This document shows, piece by piece, positions 21,090 through 28,434 of a DNA stretch of 28,434 nt. The stretch spans positions 1 through 28,434 of the forward strand of contig DAOWEV010000127.1 in the NCBI GenBank assembly GCA_030638325.1, given 5' to 3'. The notes under the pieces were generated by a model that was given only the letters and a program-made list of their open reading frames with translations, did no database searches and was not told the origin of the DNA. Within the stretch, counting starts at the first letter, position 1. Each line of letters starts with the position of its first letter. The DNA is from Bacteroidales bacterium (GTDB lineage: Bacteria; Bacteroidota; Bacteroidia; Bacteroidales; JAGOPY01). A program made the translations under genes and the position numbers.

Positions 21090-21201
21090 TTATCAGTTAT
21101 CAGTAAACAGTTATCAGTTATCAGTTATCAGTAAACAGTTATCAGTGAACAGTTATCAGTGAACAGTTATCAGTAAACAGTTATCAGTAAACAGTTATCA
21201 G
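21090..21201 (+). repeat. Heptad array (TTATCAG / TAAACAG), 16 units
   Basis: Sixteen units are in perfect 7-bp register over 112 bp, the most regular array in the window. They alternate between TTATCAG and TAAACAG or TGAACAG, so a 14-bp higher-order period is visible. It starts 4 bp upstream of the unknown membrane-protein start codon (minus, 21085), and the GH3 stop codon (21198-21200) falls inside its last unit. Confidence 0.95.
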
Positions 21202-24191
21202 TTCATTGTTCCCGTCTTCGGACTTCGGACTTCCGTCTTCGGTCTTCTATTCCTTTTCTCAATTGCATCATAAAAAACCTGGTGAATATTAGTCCTGACA
21301 TTGAATTCAGATATCTTATTGTTATGCATATTGGGATGAACCCGGTTCGACAAAAATACATAAACCAATCCGTTTTCCGGGTCTGCCCACATATAAGTGC
21401 CGGTGAACCCGGAATGTCCGAAACTCTTTTCAGAGGCGCTTTCGCAGTTGGGCCCGTCTTCCTCAAATACGATCAAAGCTTTGTCGAAACCAATGCCCCT
21501 TCTGTTATCATTCAGGGGAAACTGCCGCTTTGTAAATTCTTTCAATGTGCCGCTTTCAAAATATTTATCTCCTCCATACGATCCTTGATTCAGATACATC
21601 TGCATCAATATTGCCATATCGTTGGCATTCGAAAAAATGCCGGCGTGCCCCGAGATGCCTCCCAGCAGGGCAGTCCCCTGGTCATGGACATCCCCCTGTA
21701 GTAACTGGTTTCTGAAAGTCTTATCCTGTTCCGTAGGGATCAGCCTGTTTAATGGAAATCTTGTCCTGGGCAGGTATCCTGTTGTAGACAAGCCGAGGGG
21801 ATCATAAAATTGTTCCCTGACATATTCTTCAAGTGCCATGTTTGAAATATTTTCAATGATCTCCTTCAGCAGATAAAATCCCAGGTCGCTGTATTTGTAT
21901 GAATCATCCGCCCTCAACGGGGATTTTATAATGCTGTCGTAAATAACATATTTATAATCCTTTCCGATATAAATATTTTGTGCCACCCTGACCGGATGAT
22001 CCTCGCTGATCTTGTCACTGTAAATTTCAGGATCCCTGACGCCATCGATGAGAGTATACCTGTAATAAGGGATCCAGGCCTGGAACCTGGATTGGTGTGC
22101 CAGCATCTCCCGGATGACAATGGGGGCCTTGTCAGTCTGCCTAAGAAACGGCAGGTATTTTAGCAATACCTGGTCGATATTAAGTTTACCCTGCTCGTTC
22201 AGGCGCATAACAGAAGGAACCGCAGCAGCGATCTTCGTTAGAGAAGCCACATCGTAAATATCAAAATCATTTACGGGATCTTTCTTATTATAGGTATGAT
22301 AGCCATAAGATTTGCTGAAGAATACTTTGCCGTCTTTTGCGGCAACTATCTGGCAACCCGGAAATACTTTGAGTTCCAGGCATCTTTCAATAATCGAGTC
22401 GATAGGTATAAGATCTTCTTCAGATATATTCACTTCACAGGGAATTGTATATTTCAACCTCGCCGGTTCTGTAATGAACCCGGTTAATACCGGATATTTA
22501 GCTGAAGCGGTAACCGGAAGTCTCCCCATGAAAGCAATCCCGCCAAAAATGGCCTGTGCCGACAATTCCTGGCTGAGCACATGATCCTGGTAAGATATGA
22601 TGATGGCTTCGGCCTGTTTCTCCTGTTGTAGCAGTTTTAACGCATAAGGACTGGCAAATAAATCCAGGACGATCTTTTTTGAAGCCTGGAGTTTATTGAT
22701 GAAATCCAGTGACTGCTTGCTGATCCCGAAATCGTTTCCCGCCCACAGGCCTGTATTTTGCAAGGATACAATAACAAGATCATACTCTTCCAGGCTTTTT
22801 AGTACCCTTCTGACATTTTTGCTTACAGGGCCTTTCGGGAGGAAATAGTGATCTATCGGAGCATAGTAAGAGAGCATGTCCTGAAATGCCGTCTGTCTGT
22901 TATATCCAATAGAAACACTGGCCAGTTTCAGGGTATCCAGATGCTTCAGGGGCAGGATTTGGCTGTTATTTTTGACCAATGTGATGGCATTTTCAAACAA
23001 CTTCCTGTTGATGAGCTCAGATTGTGGATCATTAAGGTCATCATAGAGTCCGTTGATATTTACCGGTTTCAGGTCGTACAATCCGGCCCGGTATTTATAG
23101 CTCAGCACTTTTCTGCACTTTTTATCAATCAGCTCTCCTGATAAATCTCCATCGGCAATGGCTTTTTTTATTGCTTTTATAGCTTTTGGAACATCTGCGC
23201 TGAGAATCAACAGTTCGTTGCCTGCCTGCAGGGCTTTCACTTCTATATTACCGGGTTTATAATATTTAGTAACCCCCTTCATATCGAGTGCATCGGTAAT
23301 GATCAATCCGTTATAGCCCAATTTTTTTACCAGCAAGTCACTGACTATTTTATCAGATAGCGTTGATGCCAGGTTTTTACGGTCATCGAGTGCGGGAATA
23401 TAGAGATGAGCGATCATGATACCGTCTACACCATTGGCGATCATTTTCTTAAAAGGATACAGCTCGATCGAATCCAGCCTTTCATGGTCATGGAAGATAA
23501 GCGGCAGGGTTTTATGCGAATCCGACCCGGTATCCCCGTGCCCCGGAAAATGTTTGGCAACAGCTATGACACCCTCTTGCTGCAGCCCCTGCATATAGGC
23601 CACGCCCTTCTTCGCAACATTTTGCCTGTCTTCTCCGAAGGAGCGCATATTGATGACCGGGTTGGCCGGGTTGGAGTTCACATCCACCACCGGGGCAAAA
23701 TTCATCTGTATCCCCATTCTGTTACATTGCCTGGCAATTTCCCTGCCCATTTCAAAGATCAGCTCATCATCTGAGATAGCCCCCAAAGTCATCTGGTAAG
23801 GAAAAGAGACCGTGCTGTCGAGCCGCATACCCAATCCCCATTCTGCATCTATCGTGATCAGGAGAGGAGTTTTGGTTAGCTTCTGCCAGTGATTTGTCCG
23901 GATTACCTGTGCAGTGGGATGTCCTCCGAAGAAAGTAATACCGCCGATATTATACTGCTGTATATACTTATCGACCTTACTAAAATATTTACCTCCTGGG
24001 TCATTCGCTCTTACTACCAGCAACTGGGCTATCCTCTCATCCGGGGTCAGGCTCTTATAAACCGAATCAACCCACTTTGTTTCAGCCTGTTTAGGAGTAA
24101 TTTGCGAAAAGACAGAAAGTGATAGTGTGATGCATGCGGTATACATCAGCAGATATCTTAAATAAACCGTATAGTTGGATGTCACTTTCAT
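21198..24191 (-). CDS. GH3 beta-N-acetylhexosaminidase fused to a class C beta-lactamase-like serine hydrolase
   Basis: A 997-residue exported protein with a signal sequence around residues 10-29 (ending VFSQ). The N-terminal GH3 domain (about 35-370) has the NagZ-type KHFPGHGDTGSDSH motif (213-226) and the nucleophile Asp300 in GLIITDALDM, so it probably removes N-acetylglucosamine from cell-wall or chitin fragments. A GH3 C-terminal-like region (390-575) links to a beta-lactamase/esterase domain (about 600-975) with SLTK (Ser650, Lys653), YSD (767-769) and HSG (926-928). The fusion is known in Bacteroidota and suggests peptidoglycan processing. The tail RRPKTEVRSPKTGTMN is translated from repeat arrays and is probably not native. 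Confidence 0.93.
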   Translation of the reverse strand: MKVTSNYTVYLRYLLMYTACITLSLSVFSQITPKQAETKWVDSVYKSLTPDERIAQLLVVRANDPGGKYFSKVDKYIQQYNIGGITFFGGHPTAQVIRTNHWQKLTKTPLLITIDAEWGLGMRLDSTVSFPYQMTLGAISDDELIFEMGREIARQCNRMGIQMNFAPVVDVNSNPANPVINMRSFGEDRQNVAKKGVAYMQGLQQEGVIAVAKHFPGHGDTGSDSHKTLPLIFHDHERLDSIELYPFKKMIANGVDGIMIAHLYIPALDDRKNLASTLSDKIVSDLLVKKLGYNGLIITDALDMKGVTKYYKPGNIEVKALQAGNELLILSADVPKAIKAIKKAIADGDLSGELIDKKCRKVLSYKYRAGLYDLKPVNINGLYDDLNDPQSELINRKLFENAITLVKNNSQILPLKHLDTLKLASVSIGYNRQTAFQDMLSYYAPIDHYFLPKGPVSKNVRRVLKSLEEYDLVIVSLQNTGLWAGNDFGISKQSLDFINKLQASKKIVLDLFASPYALKLLQQEKQAEAIIISYQDHVLSQELSAQAIFGGIAFMGRLPVTASAKYPVLTGFITEPARLKYTIPCEVNISEEDLIPIDSIIERCLELKVFPGCQIVAAKDGKVFFSKSYGYHTYNKKDPVNDFDIYDVASLTKIAAAVPSVMRLNEQGKLNIDQVLLKYLPFLRQTDKAPIVIREMLAHQSRFQAWIPYYRYTLIDGVRDPEIYSDKISEDHPVRVAQNIYIGKDYKYVIYDSIIKSPLRADDSYKYSDLGFYLLKEIIENISNMALEEYVREQFYDPLGLSTTGYLPRTRFPLNRLIPTEQDKTFRNQLLQGDVHDQGTALLGGISGHAGIFSNANDMAILMQMYLNQGSYGGDKYFESGTLKEFTKRQFPLNDNRRGIGFDKALIVFEEDGPNCESASEKSFGHSGFTGTYMWADPENGLVYVFLSNRVHPNMHNNKISEFNVRTNIHQVFYDAIEKRNRRPKTEVRSPKTGTMN
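21213..21247 (+). repeat. Heptad array (GGACTTC / CGTCTTC) inside the GH3 gene end
   Basis: CGTCTTC, GGACTTC, GGACTTC, CGTCTTC and GGTCTTC are in exact register. On the minus strand they encode RPKTEVRSPKT at the C-terminus of the GH3 fusion protein. This is the same unit family (GTCCGAA/GACGGAA) as at 1520-1561 and 28111-28254. Confidence 0.9.
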
Positions 24192-24199
24192 TCAAGTTC

Positions 24200-24211
24200 C
24201 GCTGTGCAGCG
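24200..24211. repeat. Compact palindrome in the GH3 gene leader (CGCTG-TG-CAGCG)
   Basis: A 5-bp stem with a 2-nt loop lies 9 bp upstream of the GH3 start codon at 24191 (minus strand). It may influence translation or be a REP-type fragment. A similar CCGC-TGT-GCGG lies at 3735-3745 upstream of the acyl-CoA ligase. Confidence 0.5.
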
Positions 24212-24243
24212 TTAAAAGTTTAATATATAAAATGTGGGCTTAG

Positions 24244-24275
24244 CGAATAAACGAATAAACAAATAAACGAATAAA
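24244..24275 (+). repeat. Octamer array (CGAATAAA), 4 units
   Basis: CGAATAAA, CGAATAAA, CAAATAAA and CGAATAAA are in exact 8-bp register, in the divergent gap between the GH3 and VWA genes. Confidence 0.9.
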
Positions 24276-24353
24276 CTCCAAAACTAATATCTAATTTGTG
24301 AATTATCAGCTTAAATTATAGGTTTTATCATTATTTTAGTGGAAAAGACGGTT

Positions 24354-24426
24354 TGTCAGTTGACAGTTGACAGTTGACGGTTGACGGTTTACCAGCATCT
24401 CAACTCTCAACTCTCAACTCTCATCT
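24354..24426 (+). repeat. Heptad arrays TGACAGT and CTCAACT, roughly inverted
   Basis: From 24354 to 24388 the units are TGTCAGT, TGACAGT, TGACAGT, TGACGGT, TGACGGT. From 24399 to 24426 they are CTCAACT three times, then CTCATCT. GTTGACA units face CTCAAC units across a 10-bp gap and could pair in part. Both arrays lie upstream of the VWA-gene promoter. Confidence 0.9.
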
Positions 24427-24505
24427 CTCCCGCCTCCCATTAAATTCCTGGTTAAACTAAATTATAAAAATTTGATAATCCATTCTAGCGTATTATAGAA
24501 AAGTA

Positions 24506-24513
24506 TACCTTTG
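24506..24513 (+). promoter_or_regulatory. -7 box of the VWA gene (TACCTTTG)
   Basis: TACCTTTG fits TAnnTTTG, 38 bp before the ATG at 24552, giving a leader of about 30 nt. A TTTG at 24471 is too far away to be an ideal -33 element. Confidence 0.6.
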
Positions 24514-24551
24514 GATTTGAAAAAAAGGCTGTTCAAACCAATTTCAATCAT

Positions 24552-25949
24552 ATGCTATCCTGGATAAAACCTATAATGGTGTTGTGCTTCATAGGGATTT
24601 TTCCATTAACATACGGCCAGCAATACGGGCCTCAACCCGGCAAAGGGCCTGAGCTACCGGTAACACGTATACTTTTCGTTTTTGATGGATCGCAGAGCAT
24701 GTATGGCAGATGGCAGAGCGATATCAAGATCAATATTGCACGTAAAACCCTGAGTGCAGTCCTGGATACACTTGGTAAAATGGAAAATGTGGAGCTGGCT
24801 TTGCGGGTATATGGCCATCAGCACTCCTACCCACCACAAGTCTGTACGGATACAAAACTGGAGGTGCCATTCGGCCCAAATAACACTGCAAAGATCAAAC
24901 ACAGGTTAAAATCGATCACACCTAAAGGAACATCTCCCATAGCCTTTGCGCTTGAGCAATCAGCGTCTGATTTTCCTCCCTGTGATAACTGCCGGAATAT
25001 CATTGTTCTGATCACTGACGGGATTGAAGAGTGCAATGGAGATCCCTGTGAAGTGTCACAAATACTTCAAAAAAATGGTATTATACTAAAACCATTTGTG
25101 ATCGGTATCGGCCAGAACTTTGAAGAAGCTTTCAAATGCGTTGGTTCCTATTTTGATGGTTCCATCGAATCACAGTTTAGTAAGGCTCTCCGCGTTGTTG
25201 TTTCAAGGGCCCTCAACCCTACGACAGCCCAGGTCAACCTGCTGGATGCATATGGAATACCTACTGAAACGAATATTAATATGACCTTTTATGATGACTT
25301 TTCAGGAAAGGTCAAGTACAATTTTATTCATACCATGAATTACCGGGGATTGCCTGATACACTCGTGATCGACCCGCTGCTGAGTTATGATATTGTGATC
25401 CACACCTTACCGCCCGTGCGGGTAGATAGTATTAAACTGATCCCCGGCAAGCATAACATTATTCCTGTGAGTGTGCCACAGGGAAAGTTGAAACTGAGAA
25501 CGGGCAGTTATTCCCAGCATGTCCGGAACCTGCAATGTATCGTCAGGAAAAAAGGGAGCCCGGAGACTATCAATGTTCAGGAATTCGGTTTGACCGAGAG
25601 ATATATTACCGGAACCTATAACCTGGAAGTGCTGAGCATGCCAAGGATGATCATAGAAGATGTTAAAATCACCCAAAACCATACAACAACAGTTGAAATA
25701 CCGGTGCCGGGAATAGCAGTTATACAAAAAACCACACGGGGATATGGCGGTATCTACTTAGAGAAAGATGGAAAGCTGGAATGGGTCTATAATTTCAGGG
25801 ATGGGGGCCAGCATCAGGAATCTCTCATACTTTTGCCGGGAACCTACCGGGCTGTGTTCCGGTCAAAATACTTAGACAGGTCATTTTATACTATTGAGAA
25901 AAGCTTCGTGGTGAAATCAGGCATGACTACGAACGTGAAGCTTTATTAA
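24552..25949 (+). CDS. Secreted von Willebrand factor A domain protein
   Basis: A 465-residue exported protein. The signal peptide (about 1-22, ending YGQQ) is followed by a VWA domain (about 38-215) with a complete MIDAS metal site: DGSQSM (Asp45, Ser47, Ser49), Thr127 in PKGTSP and Asp156 in LITDGIEEC. VWA domains of this kind bind protein or ligand through Mg2+. Residues 225-465 look like three or four beta-sandwich repeats (NLLDAYGIPTETNINMTFYD, KLRTGSYSQHVRNL, IAVIQKTTRGYGGIYLEKDG). Several cysteines (98, 144, 147, 161, 166) could pair after export. The gene is followed by aroK in the same direction with a 54-bp gap. Its biological role is not evident. Confidence 0.88.
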   Translation: MLSWIKPIMVLCFIGIFPLTYGQQYGPQPGKGPELPVTRILFVFDGSQSMYGRWQSDIKINIARKTLSAVLDTLGKMENVELALRVYGHQHSYPPQVCTDTKLEVPFGPNNTAKIKHRLKSITPKGTSPIAFALEQSASDFPPCDNCRNIIVLITDGIEECNGDPCEVSQILQKNGIILKPFVIGIGQNFEEAFKCVGSYFDGSIESQFSKALRVVVSRALNPTTAQVNLLDAYGIPTETNINMTFYDDFSGKVKYNFIHTMNYRGLPDTLVIDPLLSYDIVIHTLPPVRVDSIKLIPGKHNIIPVSVPQGKLKLRTGSYSQHVRNLQCIVRKKGSPETINVQEFGLTERYITGTYNLEVLSMPRMIIEDVKITQNHTTTVEIPVPGIAVIQKTTRGYGGIYLEKDGKLEWVYNFRDGGQHQESLILLPGTYRAVFRSKYLDRSFYTIEKSFVVKSGMTTNVKLY

Positions 25950-25973
25950 TAGCCGGCAGTTGGCGCAGCAACT

Positions 25974-25994
25974 ATCAACCATCAACCATCAACT
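25974..25994 (+). repeat. Heptad array (ATCAACC), 3 units
   Basis: ATCAACC, ATCAACC and ATCAACT fill the gap between the VWA and aroK genes, ending 9 bp before the aroK start codon. Confidence 0.75.
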
Positions 25995-26003
25995 ATTTTA
26001 GCA

Positions 26004-26504
26004 ATGCTCATCTTCATCATAGGCTATATGGGTTCCGGGAAGTCTACTTTCGGGAAGAAGCTGGCGGGGAAACTGGGTTATGAGTTTGTGGATATGGATG
26101 CCTTCTTTATAAAGGAAAACCAGGCTACCATTGCAGAATTCTTTAAAAAGGAAGGTGAAGAGATATTCCGGAAAAAGGAACAGGAAGTCTTGCAGCAACT
26201 ATTGACAAAAGAAAATGCCGTAATAGCCACCGGTGGAGGTACCCCCTTATTCTTCGATAATATGGCATTGATGAATAGGAGGGGCATCACTATTTATCTG
26301 AAATTACATCCTGAGTCGCTATTTCACAGACTCAGAAATTCAAAAACCGGACGCCCTCTCCTGAAGGATCTTCCGGATAAAGAACTGTTAGGAAAAATTA
26401 ATGATGACCTTGCCGAAAGAGAACCATTCTACCAACAGGCGAAGTATACATTTAAAGGGGAAACCCCGGATATGGAGAAAGTTTTGAGACATTGTCATTT
26501 ATAA
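26004..26504 (+). CDS. aroK: Shikimate kinase
   Basis: A 166-residue cytoplasmic enzyme that phosphorylates shikimate at its 3-hydroxyl in the chorismate (aromatic amino acid) pathway. The Walker A motif GYMGSGKST is at 7-15. Shikimate-binding residues are Asp32 (DMD), Arg56 (EEIFRKKE) and GGG at 77-79 (ATGGGTP). Arg117 (KTGRPLL) closes over ATP, and Arg138 lies in the LAEREPFY lid motif. Length and motifs are standard. The ATG at 26004 is the only sensible start. No other aro gene is in the window. Confidence 0.96.
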   Translation: MLIFIIGYMGSGKSTFGKKLAGKLGYEFVDMDAFFIKENQATIAEFFKKEGEEIFRKKEQEVLQQLLTKENAVIATGGGTPLFFDNMALMNRRGITIYLKLHPESLFHRLRNSKTGRPLLKDLPDKELLGKINDDLAEREPFYQQAKYTFKGETPDMEKVLRHCHL

Positions 26505-26513
26505 TTACTTCAT

Positions 26514-26576
26514 AATCCACAACCCACTACACACCACTCACAACCCACCATTCACTACTCACCATTCACTACTCAC
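26514..26576 (+). repeat. Heptad array (CATTCAC / TACTCAC), 9 units
   Basis: AATCCAC, AACCCAC, TACACAC, CACTCAC, AACCCAC, CATTCAC, TACTCAC, CATTCAC and TACTCAC are in exact register. The array starts 10 bp after the aroK stop and contains the rlmD stop codon and its last codons (VSSEW) on the other strand. Confidence 0.93.
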
Positions 26577-27986
26577 GAGTAGCGCCACGTTCTCAACATG
26601 CTGCGTCTGTGGAAACATATCAACCGGCTGTATTTTTTCAACACGGTAGTGCTCGCTTAAAATGGCAATATCCCTGGCTTGCGTGGCCGGATTGCAGCTT
26701 ACATAGACGATTTTTTCAGGAGCTATTTTCAGGATTTGCCTGACCACCTTCTCGTGCATGCCGGCCCTGGGTGGGTCTGTGATCACTATGTCGGGCCTGC
26801 CCATCTTTTCAATAAAGCTGTCGTCCATGATCTTCAGGATATCCCCGGCAAAGAATTCGGTGTTGGTGATGTTGTTCAGCCCGGCATTTCTTTTAGCATC
26901 TTCGATGGCTGACGGGATGTATTCAAGGCCCACAACTTTCTTCACATAAGGTGCAATATAGCAGGCTATCGTTCCGGTTCCCGAATAGAGGTCATATACG
27001 GTCTCATCTCCTGTGAAACCGGCAAAACCGGCTGCTGTGCGGTATAAATCAGATGCCTGTGCCGTGTTGGTCTGGAAAAAGGAGAGCGGCCCGATCCTGA
27101 ATTGAAGAGGTGGCCGGCCTTCCCGGAATGCAGGCAGCTCTTCGGTAATGAATGCCTGGCCGGAATATAAGACAACATCCAGGTCTGAGATATCATCGTT
27201 CTTTTTGCCGTTGATGACATACATCAGGGAGGTCAGTTCCGGGAATCGTAACATGATGAAATTCAACAGGCTCTCATTTTGTTCATCCTCATTATGAAAA
27301 ACTACTATGACCATCCATTCCCCGGTAGAGGTGTTCCTGATGATTAGGTTACGGAGAAGCCCTTCCCATTTTCTGACATCATAGAAACTCATCTTGTTTT
27401 CTAGTGCAAAATCCCTGACTGCCAGGCGGATGTCATTGGAAAGATCGTTCTGCAAATAACATTTCTGAATATCCAGGATGCGGTCGAACATGCCTGGCAG
27501 GTGGAAACCGAGGCCATTCATATTTTCTTCAGGAGCTTCCCGGGAAGGTGGCTCCGTCAGCCACTTGCGGTTCGAAAAAGTGTATTCCAGCTTATTCCGG
27601 TAATAAAACTGTTCATCCGAAGATAGTATCGGCAGTATCTCCGGAAAATCAAATTTTCCAATGCGTTCAAAATTATCCCGTACCTGCTTCTGTTTATAGA
27701 ATAATTGGTGTTTGTAATCCATGTTCTGCCACTTGCATCCACCACATGTTCCGTAATGATCGCAAACAGCTTCTGTTCTTTTATCCGAGTAGTGGTGAAT
27801 ATGTATTGCCCGGCCTTCAAAAAATGATCGCTTTTTCCGAACGACCTTAACATCCACAATATCTCCCGGTACCACAAAGGGAATAAATATTACCCTGTCG
27901 TTAACACGTGCTATCGCCTTCCCTTCAGACCCTGCATCTAATATTTCAAGCTTGCTGAATACCGGTAATTCCTTTCTCCTGCCCAT
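26559..27986 (-). CDS. rlmD: 23S rRNA (uracil-5-)-methyltransferase, RlmD family
   Basis: A 475-residue SAM-dependent enzyme that methylates a uridine of 23S rRNA to 5-methyluridine. A TRAM domain (about 5-60) is followed by the [4Fe-4S] cysteines Cys75, Cys81, Cys84 (CDHYGTCGGC) and Cys176 (KCYLQ). The Rossmann domain has FFQTN, the SAM motif DLYSGTGT (332-339), DPPRAGMH and the nucleophile Cys431 in VSCNPATQARD, with Glu465 in HVENVALL. A longer frame back to 28313 adds 109 residues that are only repeat-array translation, so the ATG at 27986 is chosen. The last codons and stop lie in a heptad array. RlmD is inferred over the RlmC/TrmA relatives from the iron-sulfur motif. Confidence 0.93.
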   Translation of the reverse strand: MGRRKELPVFSKLEILDAGSEGKAIARVNDRVIFIPFVVPGDIVDVKVVRKKRSFFEGRAIHIHHYSDKRTEAVCDHYGTCGGCKWQNMDYKHQLFYKQKQVRDNFERIGKFDFPEILPILSSDEQFYYRNKLEYTFSNRKWLTEPPSREAPEENMNGLGFHLPGMFDRILDIQKCYLQNDLSNDIRLAVRDFALENKMSFYDVRKWEGLLRNLIIRNTSTGEWMVIVVFHNEDEQNESLLNFIMLRFPELTSLMYVINGKKNDDISDLDVVLYSGQAFITEELPAFREGRPPLQFRIGPLSFFQTNTAQASDLYRTAAGFAGFTGDETVYDLYSGTGTIACYIAPYVKKVVGLEYIPSAIEDAKRNAGLNNITNTEFFAGDILKIMDDSFIEKMGRPDIVITDPPRAGMHEKVVRQILKIAPEKIVYVSCNPATQARDIAILSEHYRVEKIQPVDMFPQTQHVENVALLVSSEW

Positions 27987-28110
27987 TCCAAAAGTTTTGG
28001 TAAAAGTAAATATTAATTCACATTGAAAATGTTTAAGTTTGTGGATTAATCGGGTTACATTTGAATAAAATTGGTTCAACCACGAATTTAATGGAAGATG
28101 GGAGGAGAAA

Positions 28111-28254
28111 GTCCGAAGTACGAAGACGGAAGACCGGAGACGTGAGGCGTAAGGCGTGAAGCGTGAGAAGAAGTTAGGCGTTGAGAGACCGAAGACGGAA
28201 GATGGGAGTTGTTCAAAAACTTCGGACTTCGGACTCCGGACTCTGGACTTCAAA
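28111..28254. repeat. Heptad arrays GTCCGAA / GGCGTGA and inverted CTTCGGA
   Basis: From 28111 to 28166 eight units run in register: GTCCGAA, GTACGAA, GACGGAA, GACCGGA, GACGTGA, GGCGTAA, GGCGTGA, AGCGTGA. From 28183 to 28210 come GAGAGAC, CGAAGAC, GGAAGAT, GGGAGTT. From 28220 to 28254 come CTTCGGA, CTTCGGA, CTCCGGA, CTCTGGA, CTTCAAA, the reverse complement of the first type. The set lies in the divergent gap between rlmD and the nnr-like gene and can fold into a hairpin. The rest of the gap (27987-28110) is plain AT-rich DNA. Confidence 0.9.
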
Positions 28255-28297
28255 ACATTTTCCACTAAAATAACGGTAAAATCATAAAATAAACTCC

Positions 28298-28434
28298 ATG
28301 AAAATATTTCCACTGGAAAAAGTCCGGGAGGCGGATGCCTATACTATTGAACACGAGCTGATCCCTTCCATTGACTTGATGGAAAGGGCTGCCTCCACTT
28401 GTTTTAAATGGTTGGTGAAACGATTGTCCGGAGA
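28298..28434 (+). CDS. NAD(P)H-hydrate epimerase (YjeF N-terminal domain), cut by the window edge
   Basis: Only the first 45 codons are present: MKIFPLEKVREADAYTIEHE, then LIPSIDLMERAASTCFKWLV. The pattern K-V-R-EAD-x-x-T-I and S-x-D-L-MERAA is the start of the YjeF_N fold, which epimerises damaged NAD(P)H hydrates. In most bacteria it is fused to an ADP-dependent dehydratase (Nnr); whether that is so here lies outside the window. The gene is divergent from rlmD. Confidence 0.85.
   Translation, partial: MKIFPLEKVREADAYTIEHELIPSIDLMERAASTCFKWLVKRLSG

Noticed and set aside
23960..24300. A promoter for the GH3 gene
   Set aside because: No TAnnTTTG box could be found on the minus strand close to 24191.
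1264..28254. The short-period arrays as CRISPR arrays
   Set aside because: There are no 24-40 bp repeats with unique spacers and no cas genes; the units are only 7-8 bp and directly adjacent.
26559..28313. The longer rlmD gene starting at 28313
   Set aside because: The extra 109 residues come from inverted heptad arrays and AT-rich gap DNA; TRAM-domain homology starts at 27986.
1..28434. tRNA or other structural RNA genes apart from rnpB
   Set aside because: I saw no cloverleaf with a GTTCGAnTC-type T-arm and no rRNA segments. A covariance search could still find small RNAs.

Overview
The window looks like a chromosomal piece of a Bacteroidota (Bacteroidales-like) genome. The signs are TAnnTTTG-type -7 boxes in front of several genes, no Shine-Dalgarno sequences, lipoproteins with Bacteroidota-style signal peptides, and gene families typical of the phylum: a DUF2027-Smr protein, paired DUF3857 proteins, a GH3/beta-lactamase fusion and a TonB receptor with MbnP/MbnH. 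The class is inferred from gene content only.

Layout from left to right. A TPR protein is cut by the left edge (minus). A gene-free kilobase of short repeats follows, holding a 260-bp MITE-like element. Then come an acyl-CoA ligase and the RNase P RNA (both minus), a MATE exporter and a prolyl-oligopeptidase lipoprotein (both plus). Next is an AT-rich two-gene block of DUF3857/transglutaminase-like proteins whose ends look exactly like an integron gene cassette (TTGGGC at the left, an attC-like site at the right). A four-gene minus-strand copper locus follows: an OprC-like TonB receptor with CxxxM and HxM copper ligands, a small lipoprotein, MbnP and an MbnH/MauG-type dihaem protein. After that come a DUF2027-Smr protein and a DUF2784 membrane protein (plus), a rhomboid protease, an unknown membrane protein and a GH3/serine-hydrolase fusion (minus), a VWA-domain protein and shikimate kinase (plus), an RlmD-type rRNA methyltransferase (minus) and the start of an NAD(P)H-hydrate epimerase (plus).

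The most striking feature is not a gene. Most intergenic gaps hold an imperfect tandem array with a strict 7-bp (sometimes 8-bp) period, but the unit sequence differs from gap to gap: CTTCACG, AACCTTG, TTATCAG, TGACAGT, GTCCGAA, TGGAATGA and others. The arrays sit at or just after stop codons, sometimes supply the last codons and the stop of a gene, separate genes inside likely operons, and often occur as inverted pairs able to fold into hairpins. I know of no name for this system. Heptanucleotide STRR repeats of cyanobacteria are the nearest analogy I can recall.

The second notable feature is the solitary integron-type cassette of about 4 kb, with no integrase in the window. It is free of heptad arrays and sits between two arrays that would have faced each other before insertion.
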